The notes beneath the pieces are model-generated. The model saw only the letters and a program-made list of their open reading frames with translations. It had not been told where the DNA came from and did no database searches. From IMG/VR virus record IMGVR_UViG_3300022848_000013, positions 16,835-80,834 of that record: a DNA stretch of 64,000 nucleotides; one strand, written 5' to 3'. The DNA comes from a virus. Position 1 is the stretch's first letter, and each line of letters begins with the position of its first letter. Positions 8,103 through 14,223 of the stretch are shown in pieces. Made by a program: the position numbers and the translations under genes.

Positions 8103-8194
8103 TGGCGGATAGTGAGAGAATTGAACTCTCGCTGGCCTTTCGACCAGACCAGTTTTCCAAACTGGCGCAACAAACCAACATTTGCCTACCCTCC
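8103..8194 (-). tRNA. tRNA-Ser(GGA)
   Basis: Acceptor GGAGGGT/ACTATCC (one mismatch), D arm GCAA/TTGC, anticodon stem CCAGT/ACTGG with loop TTGGAAA, long variable arm CTGGTCGAAAGGCCAG, T arm GAGAG-TTCAATT-CTCTC, G73 and encoded CCA. A normal class II serine tRNA. Confidence 0.9.
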
Positions 8195-8199
8195 ATATG

Positions 8200-8288
8200 C
8201 GGAACGCCAGAGGATCGAACTCTGACCACCCTTTCGAGTGGATAAATTTAGCAAACTTACGCAGCAAGCCAATATCTGCCTACGTTCC
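8200..8288 (-). tRNA. tRNA-Ser(GCT)
   Basis: Acceptor GGAACG/CGTTCC, anticodon loop TTGCTAA in stem TAAGT/ATTTA, long variable arm CCACTCGAAAGGGTGG, T loop TTCGATC, G73. The 3' end reads GCAT, so CCA is not encoded. It follows the preceding tRNA-Ser with a 5-nt gap. Confidence 0.88.
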
Positions 8289-8294
8289 AAAATA

Positions 8295-8726
8295 TCAATA
8301 AACAAATTGTTCAAAAAGGTCAGCACTAGAATTCCTCCCAACATCTCCCACTGGCAAAACGAGAATCGGTTTACATTTAGAATGAAGATTCAAATCAATA
8401 CATACCTGAATCATATCATCATAATGAATTTCGATTCCTAATTCATTAATAATCTCACTTTTAGGATTGTGATGGGTGCAATGGATATGATCAATCGGGA
8501 CCATTAAGTCATGATCTCGGATAAAATGAATCATTTCTAATTTACCCACCAATTTACGAAATGATACGATATGGACGTTATCACCCTTGGCAATATGTTC
8601 CGACATCACCTTACTAATCTTCTCGTTGAGGTCGATTACATAGTTGTTACCAGCCCAAACCAATGAGTCCCCAGAGGTTCTGCGAGGGATAGCCAAACAA
8701 TCATCAAAATCGAATGAAATTTTCAT
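8295..8726 (-). CDS. HAD-superfamily phosphatase-like protein
   Basis: 143 aa beginning MKISFDFDDCL, the DxD nucleophile motif of HAD hydrolases (Asp 6 and Asp 8). HIVSFRK near residue 51 supplies the motif II Ser, and VGDVGRNSSADLF near the C-terminus resembles the motif IV acidic region. Small phage HAD proteins include nucleotidases and polynucleotide 3'-phosphatases. Substrate unknown. It starts 2 bp after the stop of the 8729 gene, so the two are probably translationally coupled. Confidence 0.75.
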   Translation of the reverse strand: MKISFDFDDCLAIPRRTSGDSLVWAGNNYVIDLNEKISKVMSEHIAKGDNVHIVSFRKLVGKLEMIHFIRDHDLMVPIDHIHCTHHNPKSEIINELGIEIHYDDMIQVCIDLNLHSKCKPILVLPVGDVGRNSSADLFEQFVY

Positions 8727-8728
8727 AA

Positions 8729-9082
8729 TTATACAGAAGGACTAATTAAACTTCTTGCGTATTCCCCCGCGACCTGACGGACTGCCAATTTAACTAAAAA
8801 TATGGAAAGTTCTTCCTCTGATAATTTTTTAATCTCATTAATATATTTGCGCTCACGTTCATCGGTCGGAGGTTTGATAAAATGAGATTTTAGCAAATGA
8901 ATATCTCCATGCCCAATTTGAAGAGTTAGATCGACAGGTTTTTGGTAATTGGTGCGTGTTTCTTCCGCCAGTTCCACGGCAAATGAATTATCAAATAAAC
9001 GGTTCGCAGCTTTGCAGTGTTTTTTGAGAGCTTCGTCTGGATCGCCCAACCGAGAACCGGCTAATGTTTTTTCCTTTTTCAT
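8729..9082 (-). CDS. hypothetical protein, 117 aa
   Basis: Charged soluble protein starting MKKEKTLAGSRLGDPDEALK, with a helical C-terminal half (KLSEEELSIFLVKLAVRQV). Starts in an AAATAATATG context without a Shine-Dalgarno. It is coupled to the HAD-like gene downstream. Family not recognised. Confidence 0.6.
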   Translation of the reverse strand: MKKEKTLAGSRLGDPDEALKKHCKAANRLFDNSFAVELAEETRTNYQKPVDLTLQIGHGDIHLLKSHFIKPPTDERERKYINEIKKLSEEELSIFLVKLAVRQVAGEYARSLISPSV

Positions 9083-9112
9083 ATTATTTATTGTTTGTAT
9101 GCCTCGACATTA

Positions 9113-9598
9113 TCAATCTTTTATAGATTTGTCAAGTATCCATTCTGGAGTTTCTCGCTTTTTCCAATTAAAAAGATGCTTCTTACCAACTCGATAATAA
9201 TTTCGATAATCTTCAATGTGATTTTTAGTTTCTGGGATCAAATCCTTGAAGGTGCCGAAGCACCTTGGCACAGCGGTCATTTCAACATTTTCAATTTGTG
9301 GATCGTTTTGCCGATACCAATCAAGGACGCCTTCACCTTTATGGATCTTTCCGTACCGATATGTATATTCCTCACATAGAGCCTGACAGTGCTCTATAGA
9401 CCATTTAAAGTTAGATTTGGATGCCCGACACCACTTTGTCATTGGATGATTGGTGTGAGTCCATTTATAAGGTGCCGTGCCTTTGGGATATGCAGATGAC
9501 AAACATTGATTTATTTCGGTAATAATTTTAACTACATGGCGATCTACATAATATTTTGCAGCTTCTTTAGGATCAGAGGATAGATGAAATATGTTCAT
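9113..9598 (-). CDS. conserved phage hypothetical protein, 161 aa
   Basis: Begins MNIFHLSSDPKEAAKYYVDR followed by HVVKIITEINQ, then THTNHPMTKWCRAS and ALCEEYTYRYGKIHKGE. I recognise this combination as a family common in large phages (leader like NPxxCAxxHxDKHVVK), but it has no established activity that I can name. The conserved His and Asp residues could bind metal. Stand-alone gene between a 117-aa gene and tRNA-Leu. Confidence 0.7.
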   Translation of the reverse strand: MNIFHLSSDPKEAAKYYVDRHVVKIITEINQCLSSAYPKGTAPYKWTHTNHPMTKWCRASKSNFKWSIEHCQALCEEYTYRYGKIHKGEGVLDWYRQNDPQIENVEMTAVPRCFGTFKDLIPETKNHIEDYRNYYRVGKKHLFNWKKRETPEWILDKSIKD

Positions 9599-9701
9599 TG
9601 GTAACTTTTACTTTACCACACATGTTATATATATGTCAACTATCTATTTGAGAACCATCAATTGTCGCATTTTTTTCACTACATAATGCCTTTATCTAGG
9701 G

Positions 9702-9792
9702 TGGGCGTGGTGGGGATCGAACCCACGATGTTTAACCACTTGGGTCATCGATTTTAAGTCGATGGTGTTTCAGCCAGCTTCACCACACGCCC
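9702..9792 (-). tRNA. tRNA-Leu(TAA)
   Basis: Acceptor GGGCGTG/CACGCCC, D arm with GG, anticodon stem ATCGA/TCGAT with loop CTTAAAA, long variable arm, T loop TTCGATC, A73. Class II leucine tRNA reading UUA/UUG. Confidence 0.9.
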
Positions 9793-9797
9793 ATATT

Positions 9798-10169
9798 CTA
9801 AAATTTTCTTTCTTTCAGGTCATATTCAGAAGCAATGGCCCAACCATCTTGAACAAATAATCGAATCCAAAGATAATAACTAACGTCGGATGTTAGGGTT
9901 GATAATCCGACATCCCAATAATCATGATTTTTGGGATATTCTTGAGGAAGGAAAGACATGTCCTTATAAATAAAACTATACAATGTGTGATCATAATTCA
10001 ACCCCATTTGTAAAATTTCTTCTACGGTTTTATCCGTCTTTTGTCGTGCCACAGATTTTGAACAATCTAATTGATCTACCTTAGTATCATAAGACGCCAT
10101 TAGACAGTCTCTTAGGACCATTTCGGTTTGAGATTCTGGTAAAATGATTTGTATAGGTCTATGATTCAT
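9798..10169 (-). CDS. hypothetical protein, 123 aa
   Basis: Soluble, starts MNHRPIQIILPESQTEM; the middle is acidic and the C-terminal half aromatic (YWDVGLSTLTSDVSYYLWIRLF). Start context GTTAATATTATG, no Shine-Dalgarno. Lies 4 bp downstream of the 10174 gene's stop. Family not recognised. Confidence 0.6.
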   Translation of the reverse strand: MNHRPIQIILPESQTEMVLRDCLMASYDTKVDQLDCSKSVARQKTDKTVEEILQMGLNYDHTLYSFIYKDMSFLPQEYPKNHDYWDVGLSTLTSDVSYYLWIRLFVQDGWAIASEYDLKERKF

Positions 10170-10173
10170 AATA

Positions 10174-10554
10174 TTAACTCAGACATGGGACGAACTCTAC
10201 CCAATTTTCAATAAATTCTTGAAATGCCGCTTCATCTCTTTCTACCTTTTCTCTCCAATCTTGAAAGTGGGTTTTAGTAATTTTATGTCTATAATTATAA
10301 CCGTGGCACTCGCATCGAGGCACGAATTCGTCCAAACCCGAAAAATCTAATCGAAGTGCGCTCTTGGCCGCACCGATACTCGGCCAGATGGTTTTCTTTG
10401 ATTTGGTGGTGATAAATTGTTGATTAGATAGTAATCTCACCCGAACCGGAGTGCTCCGTTTTTTAAGAATTTTTTCTTTTCGTTTCATAAACTCCAAGGA
10501 CCACCATTCGAGAACTTCTACATCTTCTATCGGTATATTCAGTTTTATGTTCAT
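10174..10554 (-). CDS. hypothetical protein, 126 aa
   Basis: Basic N-terminal half (MKRKEKILKKRSTPVRVRLL), a Cys/His group CECHGYNYRHK near residue 83, and an acidic C-terminus. Possibly nucleic-acid binding, but no family is recognised. It is the last protein gene before the dense RNA array. Confidence 0.6.
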   Translation of the reverse strand: MNIKLNIPIEDVEVLEWWSLEFMKRKEKILKKRSTPVRVRLLSNQQFITTKSKKTIWPSIGAAKSALRLDFSGLDEFVPRCECHGYNYRHKITKTHFQDWREKVERDEAAFQEFIENWVEFVPCLS

Positions 10555-10596
10555 CTCCCCAATATAAACATGTTTAGAGGATTGTCAACAAATAAA

Positions 10597-10675
10597 TGGT
10601 GCAATAGGAGAATTTCGAAATCTCATGTGTCCTTTAACCTTTCTACGGCTCCGCAAGCCGAGGGTTTACTATTGC
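10597..10675 (-). tRNA. tRNA-Arg(GCG), atypical: no normal D arm
   Basis: Acceptor GCAATAG/CTATTGC, A73 and CCA are perfect, and the T loop is TTCGAAA. The only anticodon-type hairpin is CGGC-TTGCGGA-GCCG, giving GCG. It starts only about 9 nt after the acceptor, with AACC before it pairing with GGTT after it. A 20-nt segment then leads to the T arm. Overall length is normal. The tRNA-Arg at 16207 has the same layout with compensatory changes. Confidence 0.6.
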
Positions 10676-10714
10676 ATATTTAAACCATATGAAACTACTT
10701 ATTATTTAAAAAAG

Positions 10715-10874
10715 TTTTACCAGCTACGGGGAATATCAGCAAAGCAGGTGAGTGAGAATTTCATCTGGACTCTTTATTGATCCCGAGTGCCCAATCGTCC
10801 TTGGTCTCCTTTCTCAAAGGGAGATTTCATGATCAGGTGCGTATAGCGTGTGTACTGCTATACGGCTGGCAAAA
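10715..10874 (-). ncRNA. structured RNA with complementary ends
   Basis: The ends TTTTGCCAGC and GCTGGTAAAA pair (10 bp with one G-U). Inside are CGTATAGC/GCTATACG (8 bp), TCTCC/GGAGA and GGAC/GTCC hairpins. It lies between tRNA-Arg and tRNA-Glu. No tRNA fold or known family recognised. Confidence 0.55.
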
Positions 10875-10875
10875 T

Positions 10876-10949
10876 TGGCGATCCGTGCGAGAATCAAACT
10901 CGCGATAAAACACTGAGAATGTTTTGTGTTATCATTACACTAATGGATC
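10876..10949 (-). tRNA. tRNA-Glu(CTC)
   Basis: Acceptor GATCCAT/ACGGATC (one mismatch), D stem GTGT/ACAC, anticodon stem AAACA/TGTTT with loop TTCTCAG, T arm GCGAG-TTTGATT-CTCGC, G73, CCA encoded. Confidence 0.82.
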
Positions 10950-10965
10950 GAAATTAAAAATGCAC

Positions 10966-11064
10966 CCTCTCAAACGTCTAGTCTTTTTTAATCACGGTCT
11001 CGATAACCGCTTTTTATTTAACCCATCTAGGCCATACCCCAATGTTTGTCTCGTTTTGTGAGAG
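10966..11064 (-). ncRNA. structured RNA with paired ends
   Basis: The 5' CTCTCACAAAACG pairs with the 3' CGTTTGAGAG, with a small bulge. An internal hairpin GCGGT-TATCGAG-ACCGT is clear. No tRNA fold is recognised. Confidence 0.4.
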
Positions 11065-11072
11065 AAATTGTA

Positions 11073-11140
11073 TGCTGCGAACCTTGGACTCGAACCAAGA
11101 CTATACCTGATTCGGGGTGACTACCATTCCCTAGTTCGAA
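11073..11140 (-). tRNA. tRNA-like RNA, anticodon not assignable
   Basis: T arm CTTGG-TTCGAGT-CCAAG and a near-complete acceptor (TTCGAAC/GTTCGCA) are clear, and a D-like arm GGG-CCC contains GG. The segment that should hold the anticodon arm is about 4 nt too short and has no regular stem. Probably a shortened or degraded tRNA. Confidence 0.4.
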
Positions 11141-11148
11141 TTAAAAAA

Positions 11149-11412
11149 TTTTTCTTGTTATGTGCATATTACGCCAAAAGAGAATCAGACCTTACCATTT
11201 ACGGGGTATCCTTTTACTTCCACGGTTAGACGAAATCCAACATGAACGTCAATATCTAACTTTGACACGCTCATGTTATCACAGACACCCATAAAATATG
11301 GACCGTTGATATCGGAGACTCGCGTTTCGCTCTACTCTTTAAAGGTAATTGTCATAGACAATCAGAATTTATCATTCGTTGCTGCTTCTAAGCCAACCTC
11401 TAACAAGAAAAA
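11149..11412 (-). ncRNA. structured RNA containing a 23S rRNA GTPase-centre-like (L11-binding) segment
   Basis: About 264 nt whose ends are perfectly complementary (TTTTTCTTGTTA and TAACAAGAAAAA, 12 bp). Near the 5' end is GTTGGCTTAGAAGCAGC (11381-11397), identical to E. coli 23S nucleotides 1059-1075 and including A1067. After an insertion with two small hairpins comes TTTAAAGAGT (11334-11343), as in helix 44 of many bacteria. A hairpin GAG-UAGA-GCG-AAA-CGC-GAGU-CUC follows, whose internal loop has tandem A-G mismatches. It then has other hairpins, including AACATGA/TCATGTT. It starts right after the CCA of tRNA-Ser(TGA), so RNase-P/Z-type processing could release it. The 23S match is recalled from memory; function is inferred. 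Confidence 0.75.
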
Positions 11413-11500
11413 TGGCGGATCATAATCGCATCGAACGATTAGCCTTTTAGAGCTACTACTATTTTCAAAATAGTTTGAGGAGCCTACCTCAGTATGATCC
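11413..11500 (-). tRNA. tRNA-Ser(TGA)
   Basis: Acceptor GGATCAT/ATGATCC, anticodon stem ACTAT/ATAGT with loop TTTGAAA, long variable arm TAGCTCTAAAAGGCTA, T loop TTCGATG, G73 and CCA. Class II serine tRNA directly abutting the 23S-like RNA. Confidence 0.9.
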
Positions 11501-11542
11501 ATATAATTTTTTCGGGCGGTTAAAGCCCCATTTAAATTATAT
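11501..11542 (-). ncRNA. 42-nt hairpin RNA between array elements
   Basis: ATATAATTT and AAATTATAT pair end to end; inside GGGGC and GCCC pair. It is the spacer between two larger elements and may be a processing signal. Confidence 0.4.
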
Positions 11543-11546
11543 GAAA

Positions 11547-11721
11547 GAGAGAACCAAGGTGTCTTTCGCGTAACACTCCACGACTAGTTCTTGCTGTATC
11601 AAAGCCCTGTTTTCACACATGGCTTGGTTAGGATCATCCTTCGATCAATTCAATGATCTACTGTGGTATGACCCAGACCCCGATATACTATATGCAGGGT
11701 ATTTAGTTTTTTGGTTCTCTC
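11547..11721 (-). ncRNA. structured RNA with 11-bp complementary ends
   Basis: GAGAGAACCAA at one end and TTGGTTCTCTC at the other are perfectly complementary over 175 nt. The interior has short hairpins and no tRNA fold. It does not resemble a known RNA that I can name. Confidence 0.55.
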
Positions 11722-11739
11722 AATCAAATTCAAAATTAA

Positions 11740-11811
11740 TTCTTCGATAGGGTTAGAACCTACATCTCTTGTATACTATCACAAGGCTCTGGGGCATTGA
11801 GCTACGAAGAA
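11740..11811 (-). tRNA. tRNA-like RNA with 8-nt anticodon loop
   Basis: Acceptor TTCTTCG/CGAAGAA is perfect; D stem GCTC/GAGC, but the D loop AATGCCCCA lacks the GG pair; anticodon stem CTTGT/ACAAG encloses eight bases (GATAGTAT); T loop TTCTAAC is altered. CCA is not encoded. Decoding specificity cannot be assigned. Confidence 0.5.
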
Positions 11812-11823
11812 ATTTAATAAAAA

Positions 11824-11898
11824 TGGTCCCCATCACGGTGATTCTCCGCGCCAAAGTCCCCACGGACTTCGTTCTATTATGTTAAACTATCAAGGGAT
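11824..11898 (-). tRNA. tRNA-like RNA, degenerate
   Basis: Ends in ACCA, has a D-type arm GTTT/GAAC and an anticodon-type hairpin AAGTC/GACTT with GTGGG in its loop. The acceptor pairs only partly and the T arm loop is AGAATCA. If functional it could be Pro(GGG)-like, but this is uncertain. Confidence 0.3.
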
Positions 11899-11908
11899 TT
11901 AAAATTAA

Positions 11909-12047
11909 TTGAGCATCTACAGACCGTTCTGTATATCCATCCCCAAGGGACAAATTGGAGCCACAGGCGCGGAGACCTCTCGGCAATCTCCAACTCTTAG
12001 ACATTTCTGAACAAGTGTGTTGGCCATCATTCTCACTTAACACTCAA
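11909..12047 (-). ncRNA. structured RNA, about 140 nt
   Basis: The ends TTGAG and CTCAA pair; a strong internal hairpin GGAGAT/GTCTCC and several GC-rich segments follow. No tRNA fold is recognised and I could not match it to a known family. Confidence 0.4.
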
Positions 12048-12076
12048 ATTTAATGGTAGGTGTTCCCTACCTGATG

Positions 12077-12165
12077 CACTGCAACTAGGATTCGAACCTA
12101 GATACCTCTTTCGAGGAATACGCGAAGTTAACAGCTTCGTCCCTTACCAGTTAGGGTATCGCAGT
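12077..12165 (-). tRNA. tRNA-Asn(GTT) with class II-type variable arm
   Basis: Acceptor ACTGCGA/TTGCAGT, D arm CCCTAACTGGTAAGGG, anticodon stem CGAAG/CTTCG with loop CTGTTAA, and T arm CTAGG-TTCGAAT-CCTAG. Between anticodon and T arms lies a 21-nt variable arm (ATTCCTC-GAAA-GAGGTAT). G73, 3' GCA. The loop is the canonical Asn loop, but a long variable arm is normally found only in Ser, Leu and Tyr tRNAs. Confidence 0.8.
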
Positions 12166-12172
12166 AAAAACT

Positions 12173-12236
12173 AGATGCAGTTTTTTGTGTTTAATATACA
12201 ATTTTTTGATTGCTGTATGCACCTAAATTCTGAAAA
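12173..12236 (-). promoter_or_regulatory. third copy of the element found upstream of the Ro-like gene
   Basis: Plus strand AGATGCAGTTTTTT, spacer, TTGATTGCTG, TATGCACCT. It matches the copies at 4279-4330 and 4362-4412. Read on the minus strand it lies immediately 5' of the Asn-like tRNA, at the head of the RNA block that contains the 23S-like RNA. It may be a shared promoter or operator. Confidence 0.5.
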
Positions 12237-12286
12237 TAAACTTGCACTTTAGGTGGATTTCTACCCCGTTTAGTGTAAGTAGTTAT

Positions 12287-13153
12287 ATGAATATTATATC
12301 CGATATAGCAAAATTAAAAAGTCATGATCTCGTTGAGTTAAAATGTGAAAGATGCGAAAAACAATTCTTTTCCAAAAAACGAATTGTATTGGATAAAAGG
12401 AGAATTTTGAAATCTAAAAATCATATGCTTTTCTGTTCTCGGGGATGTTTAGAAATACACTCTGGTAATCGAATTTTATGCAAATGTGCCCAATGTGATA
12501 AAGATGTATGTAAACCATTAAAAGATTTTAAGAAATCCTCTAATCATTTTTGCACATCTTCGTGTGCTGCGAAATTTAATATTCCACGAAGGGAATCTAT
12601 ATGGACCCCTGAATTGAGGAATAAAATGTCGGCTTATGCGAAAAAGAATTACACACAACCTATACATATTAAAACAGGAACTTATAAAACATGTCTGATA
12701 TGTGATAAAGAATTTTACTGCTCACCGTCAAGCAGTCAAAGAAAATTTTGTAGTTTACCGTGTTCATATAAAAATCCTAATCTCGGTGGATATAGAGAAA
12801 ATTCCACCCGACTACATCGTTGTTTTTATAATGGTATCAAAATGGATTCGGGTTCCGAAGCGCAATTTGCCGAACTTTTGGATGATAATAATATCAAATG
12901 GTCTAAAAACACAACTACATTCTTTCATTACATTTACCGAGGGAAAAATAAGAAATATTATCCAGATTTTTATCTCGAAGATTTGAAGTTGTGGGTGGAA
13001 ATTAAAGGAAAATTTTATATCGAGGATTGGTTGCCTAATAAAATCCAATCTGTGAAAGATGATAATCAGAAAATCATTCTTATTGATTCGGATCATTTGA
13101 AACATAAAGAAGAAATTTTGAGAAGAATATCAACAGAATCTTCGCGTATTTAA
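12287..13153 (+). CDS. free-standing homing endonuclease: zinc fingers plus PD-(D/E)XK/Vsr-like nuclease
   Basis: 288 aa from ATG 12287. An upstream ATG at 12242 is in frame but overlaps the array leader. The N-terminal two thirds contain repeated CxxC-type zinc motifs (CERCEKQF, CSRGCLEIH, CAQCDKDVC, CTSSCAAKF, CLICDKEF, CSLPCSY). The C-terminal part has SGSEAQFAELLDDNNIKW and YYPDFYLEDLKLWVEIKGKF, which supplies the Asp and Glu-x-Lys of a Vsr/PD-(D/E)XK active site. It lies on the plus strand inside a minus-strand RNA array, typical for a mobile homing nuclease. Confidence 0.8.
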   Translation: MNIISDIAKLKSHDLVELKCERCEKQFFSKKRIVLDKRRILKSKNHMLFCSRGCLEIHSGNRILCKCAQCDKDVCKPLKDFKKSSNHFCTSSCAAKFNIPRRESIWTPELRNKMSAYAKKNYTQPIHIKTGTYKTCLICDKEFYCSPSSSQRKFCSLPCSYKNPNLGGYRENSTRLHRCFYNGIKMDSGSEAQFAELLDDNNIKWSKNTTTFFHYIYRGKNKKYYPDFYLEDLKLWVEIKGKFYIEDWLPNKIQSVKDDNQKIILIDSDHLKHKEEILRRISTESSRI

Positions 13154-13156
13154 AGG

Positions 13157-13230
13157 CGGAACCAAAGGGACTCGAACCCTCAAATCATCTCCGTGACAGG
13201 GAGGCGCATTTTCCAGCTTGCTATGATTCC
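13157..13230 (-). tRNA. tRNA-Asp(GTC), copy 1
   Basis: Acceptor GGAATCA/TGGTTCC, D arm with GG, anticodon loop CTGTCAC in stem CTCC/GGAG, T arm GAGGG-TTCGAGT-CCCTT, G73. Only CC follows, so CCA is incomplete. Confidence 0.87.
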
Positions 13231-13232
13231 AG

Positions 13233-13314
13233 AAATTGGAGATCAAGTTGGGACTTTTACCCCTATCTTCACACACTCCCGTCTCAACAAGTGCATCAGT
13301 TTTCTTTTACGTAA
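13233..13314 (-). ncRNA. array spacer RNA linked to tRNA-Asp, copy 1
   Basis: Shares its boundaries (TTACGTAAAAGAAAA at the 5' end, CAATTT at the 3' end) and an internal GGGGTAAAAGTCCC hairpin with the element at 13395-13486. Each copy is followed by a tRNA-Asp, so a unit of spacer RNA plus tRNA was duplicated. Confidence 0.5.
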
Positions 13315-13315
13315 A

Positions 13316-13392
13316 TGGCGGAACCGATGGGACTCGAACCCACACGTAGCTTCCTTGACAGGGAAGTGAATTTTCCAGCTTTCTACGATTCC
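13316..13392 (-). tRNA. tRNA-Asp(GTC), copy 2
   Basis: Acceptor GGAATCG/CGGTTCC, anticodon stem CTTCC/GGAAG with loop CTGTCAA, T arm GTGGG-TTCGAGT-CCCAT, G73, CCA encoded. A diverged duplicate of the tRNA at 13157. Confidence 0.9.
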
Positions 13393-13394
13393 AT

Positions 13395-13486
13395 AAATTG
13401 TCCCTATATACGGACTTTTACCGTTCGATAATGTTTCACATCTTGTTGCCCTATAAGGAAAGGCCATCGAATTTTCTTTTACGTAA
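13395..13486 (-). ncRNA. array spacer RNA linked to tRNA-Asp, copy 2
   Basis: Same conserved ends as 13233-13314. TTCGAT/ATCGAA encloses GCC/GGC and ATGT-GAA-ACAT hairpins and is followed by CGG-TAAAAG-TCCG. The terminal hairpin is the part best conserved with copy 1. Confidence 0.5.
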
Positions 13487-13489
13487 AAA

Positions 13490-13564
13490 TGGTGGGCGTA
13501 GCAGGACTTGAACCTACACTTGGAGAGGACTTTGCCTGATATACATTTCATCTCCCATACGCTA
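13490..13564 (-). tRNA. tRNA-like RNA without regular D/anticodon arms
   Basis: The 3' half is regular (T arm GTAGG-TTCAAGT-CCTGC, acceptor TACGC, ACCA), but the 5' half gives only five acceptor pairs. One long hairpin, GGAGA/TCTCC, replaces separate D and anticodon arms. Isotype not assignable. Confidence 0.4.
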
Positions 13565-13567
13565 AAT

Positions 13568-13642
13568 TGGTGATCTGCCTCCGAATCGAACGGAGTCATG
13601 GAAGGATGTAAACCTTCGGCCTTCCCACTTGGCGAGCAGACC
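13568..13642 (-). tRNA. tRNA-Val(TAC)
   Basis: Acceptor GGTCTGC/GCAGATC, D arm GCC/GGC, anticodon stem GAAGG/CCTTC with loop TTTACAT, T arm CTCCG-TTCGATT-CGGAG, A73 and CCA. Confidence 0.92.
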
Positions 13643-13648
13643 ATAAAA

Positions 13649-13876
13649 TTATTTGTTTTTTTGTGACCATTCGTAAATATACCGAATACCATCATAGATA
13701 AAATAAAAACCAAAAAAGATGATCGGGATAAGAATGATAGCGGCCAATAATTGCCACCCAAAGGTGTAAAAAGCTACCGCAACAATAAACAACAACATAA
13801 ACAAAAACAGACACCAAAATATAAGGTCGATCATTTCAAATATAAAACTCACCAAGTTTGCAATAATTTTCTTCAT
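13649..13876 (-). CDS. small membrane protein, 75 aa
   Basis: Two long hydrophobic segments (about residues 10-38 and 42-62) with aromatic residues and a charged C-terminus, EWSQKNK. Starts MKKII in a usual AT-rich context. It sits between tRNA-Val and tRNA-Cys in the same direction. Function unknown; a membrane-active accessory protein is possible. Hydrophobic frames arise easily in AT-rich DNA, hence moderate confidence. Confidence 0.5.
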   Translation of the reverse strand: MKKIIANLVSFIFEMIDLIFWCLFLFMLLFIVAVAFYTFGWQLLAAIILIPIIFFGFYFIYDGIRYIYEWSQKNK

Positions 13877-13918
13877 AGGGTGAAGATATCAAAATTTCAG
13901 ATATTGTCAATTAAAAAG

Positions 13919-13994
13919 TGGAGTCATCTCTCGGTATCGAACCGAGCAACAAACCTTTTGCAGAGGTTGGGGTTCACCTGCTCCCTCAGAGGAC
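13919..13994 (-). tRNA. tRNA-Cys(GCA)
   Basis: Acceptor GTCCTCT/AGATGAC (one mismatch), D arm GGG/CCC, anticodon stem AACCT/AGGTT with loop CTGCAAA, T loop TTCGATA, T73, CCA encoded. Confidence 0.87.
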
Positions 13995-14002
13995 TAAAAT
14001 TC

Positions 14003-14141
14003 TTTAAACATGGTGGGATTTGGACCCACTCCTGCATTTGGAGGATTCATCTCTAAGAATAATGGATTTCGCATCACTAGTAGATGTTCCAGAGTTCTTT
14101 CGATAATGCTGCGTCATTTACATTTCCGCCTCATGTTTAAA
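14003..14141 (-). ncRNA. structured RNA with perfect 10-bp complementary ends
   Basis: TTTAAACATG and CATGTTTAAA flank about 120 nt. Inside are CATC-TACTAGT-GATG, CTCC-AAATGCA-GGAG and a T-arm-like GTGGG-TCCAAAT-CCCAC next to the closing helix. It could be a tRNA-derived RNA or a highly diverged tRNA with an insertion. Confidence 0.5.
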
Positions 14142-14143
14142 AT

Positions 14144-14218
14144 TGGAGCGGGTGGGGAGGGACGATCTCCCATCTGGGCATAGGCAATGCCCCATAATAG
14201 CCGTTATACGACACCCGC
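14144..14218 (-). tRNA. tRNA-Gly(GCC) with unusual T loop
   Basis: Acceptor GCGGGTG/CACCCGC, anticodon stem GGGCA/TGCCC with loop TTGCCTA, T stem GGGAG/CTCCC but loop ATCGTCC in place of TTCRANY. T73, CCA encoded. Confidence 0.82.
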
Positions 14219-14223
14219 TTAAA

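Noticed and set aside
11149-11412. Group I intron, tmRNA or RNase P RNA as explanation for the structured RNA
   Set aside because: No P/Q/R/S core, no tag frame with tRNA-like ends, and no conserved RNase P segments; the 23S-like block explains the matches better.
11909-12047. Similarity to the 23S peptidyl-transferase region (GTCCC..GGG.ATGG)
   Set aside because: Only a few scattered bases agree; not above chance by eye.
13243-13761. Minus-strand 172-codon frame across two tRNA-Asp genes
   Set aside because: It reads through tRNA-Val, a tRNA-like RNA and tRNA-Asp copy 2; composition is not protein-like.
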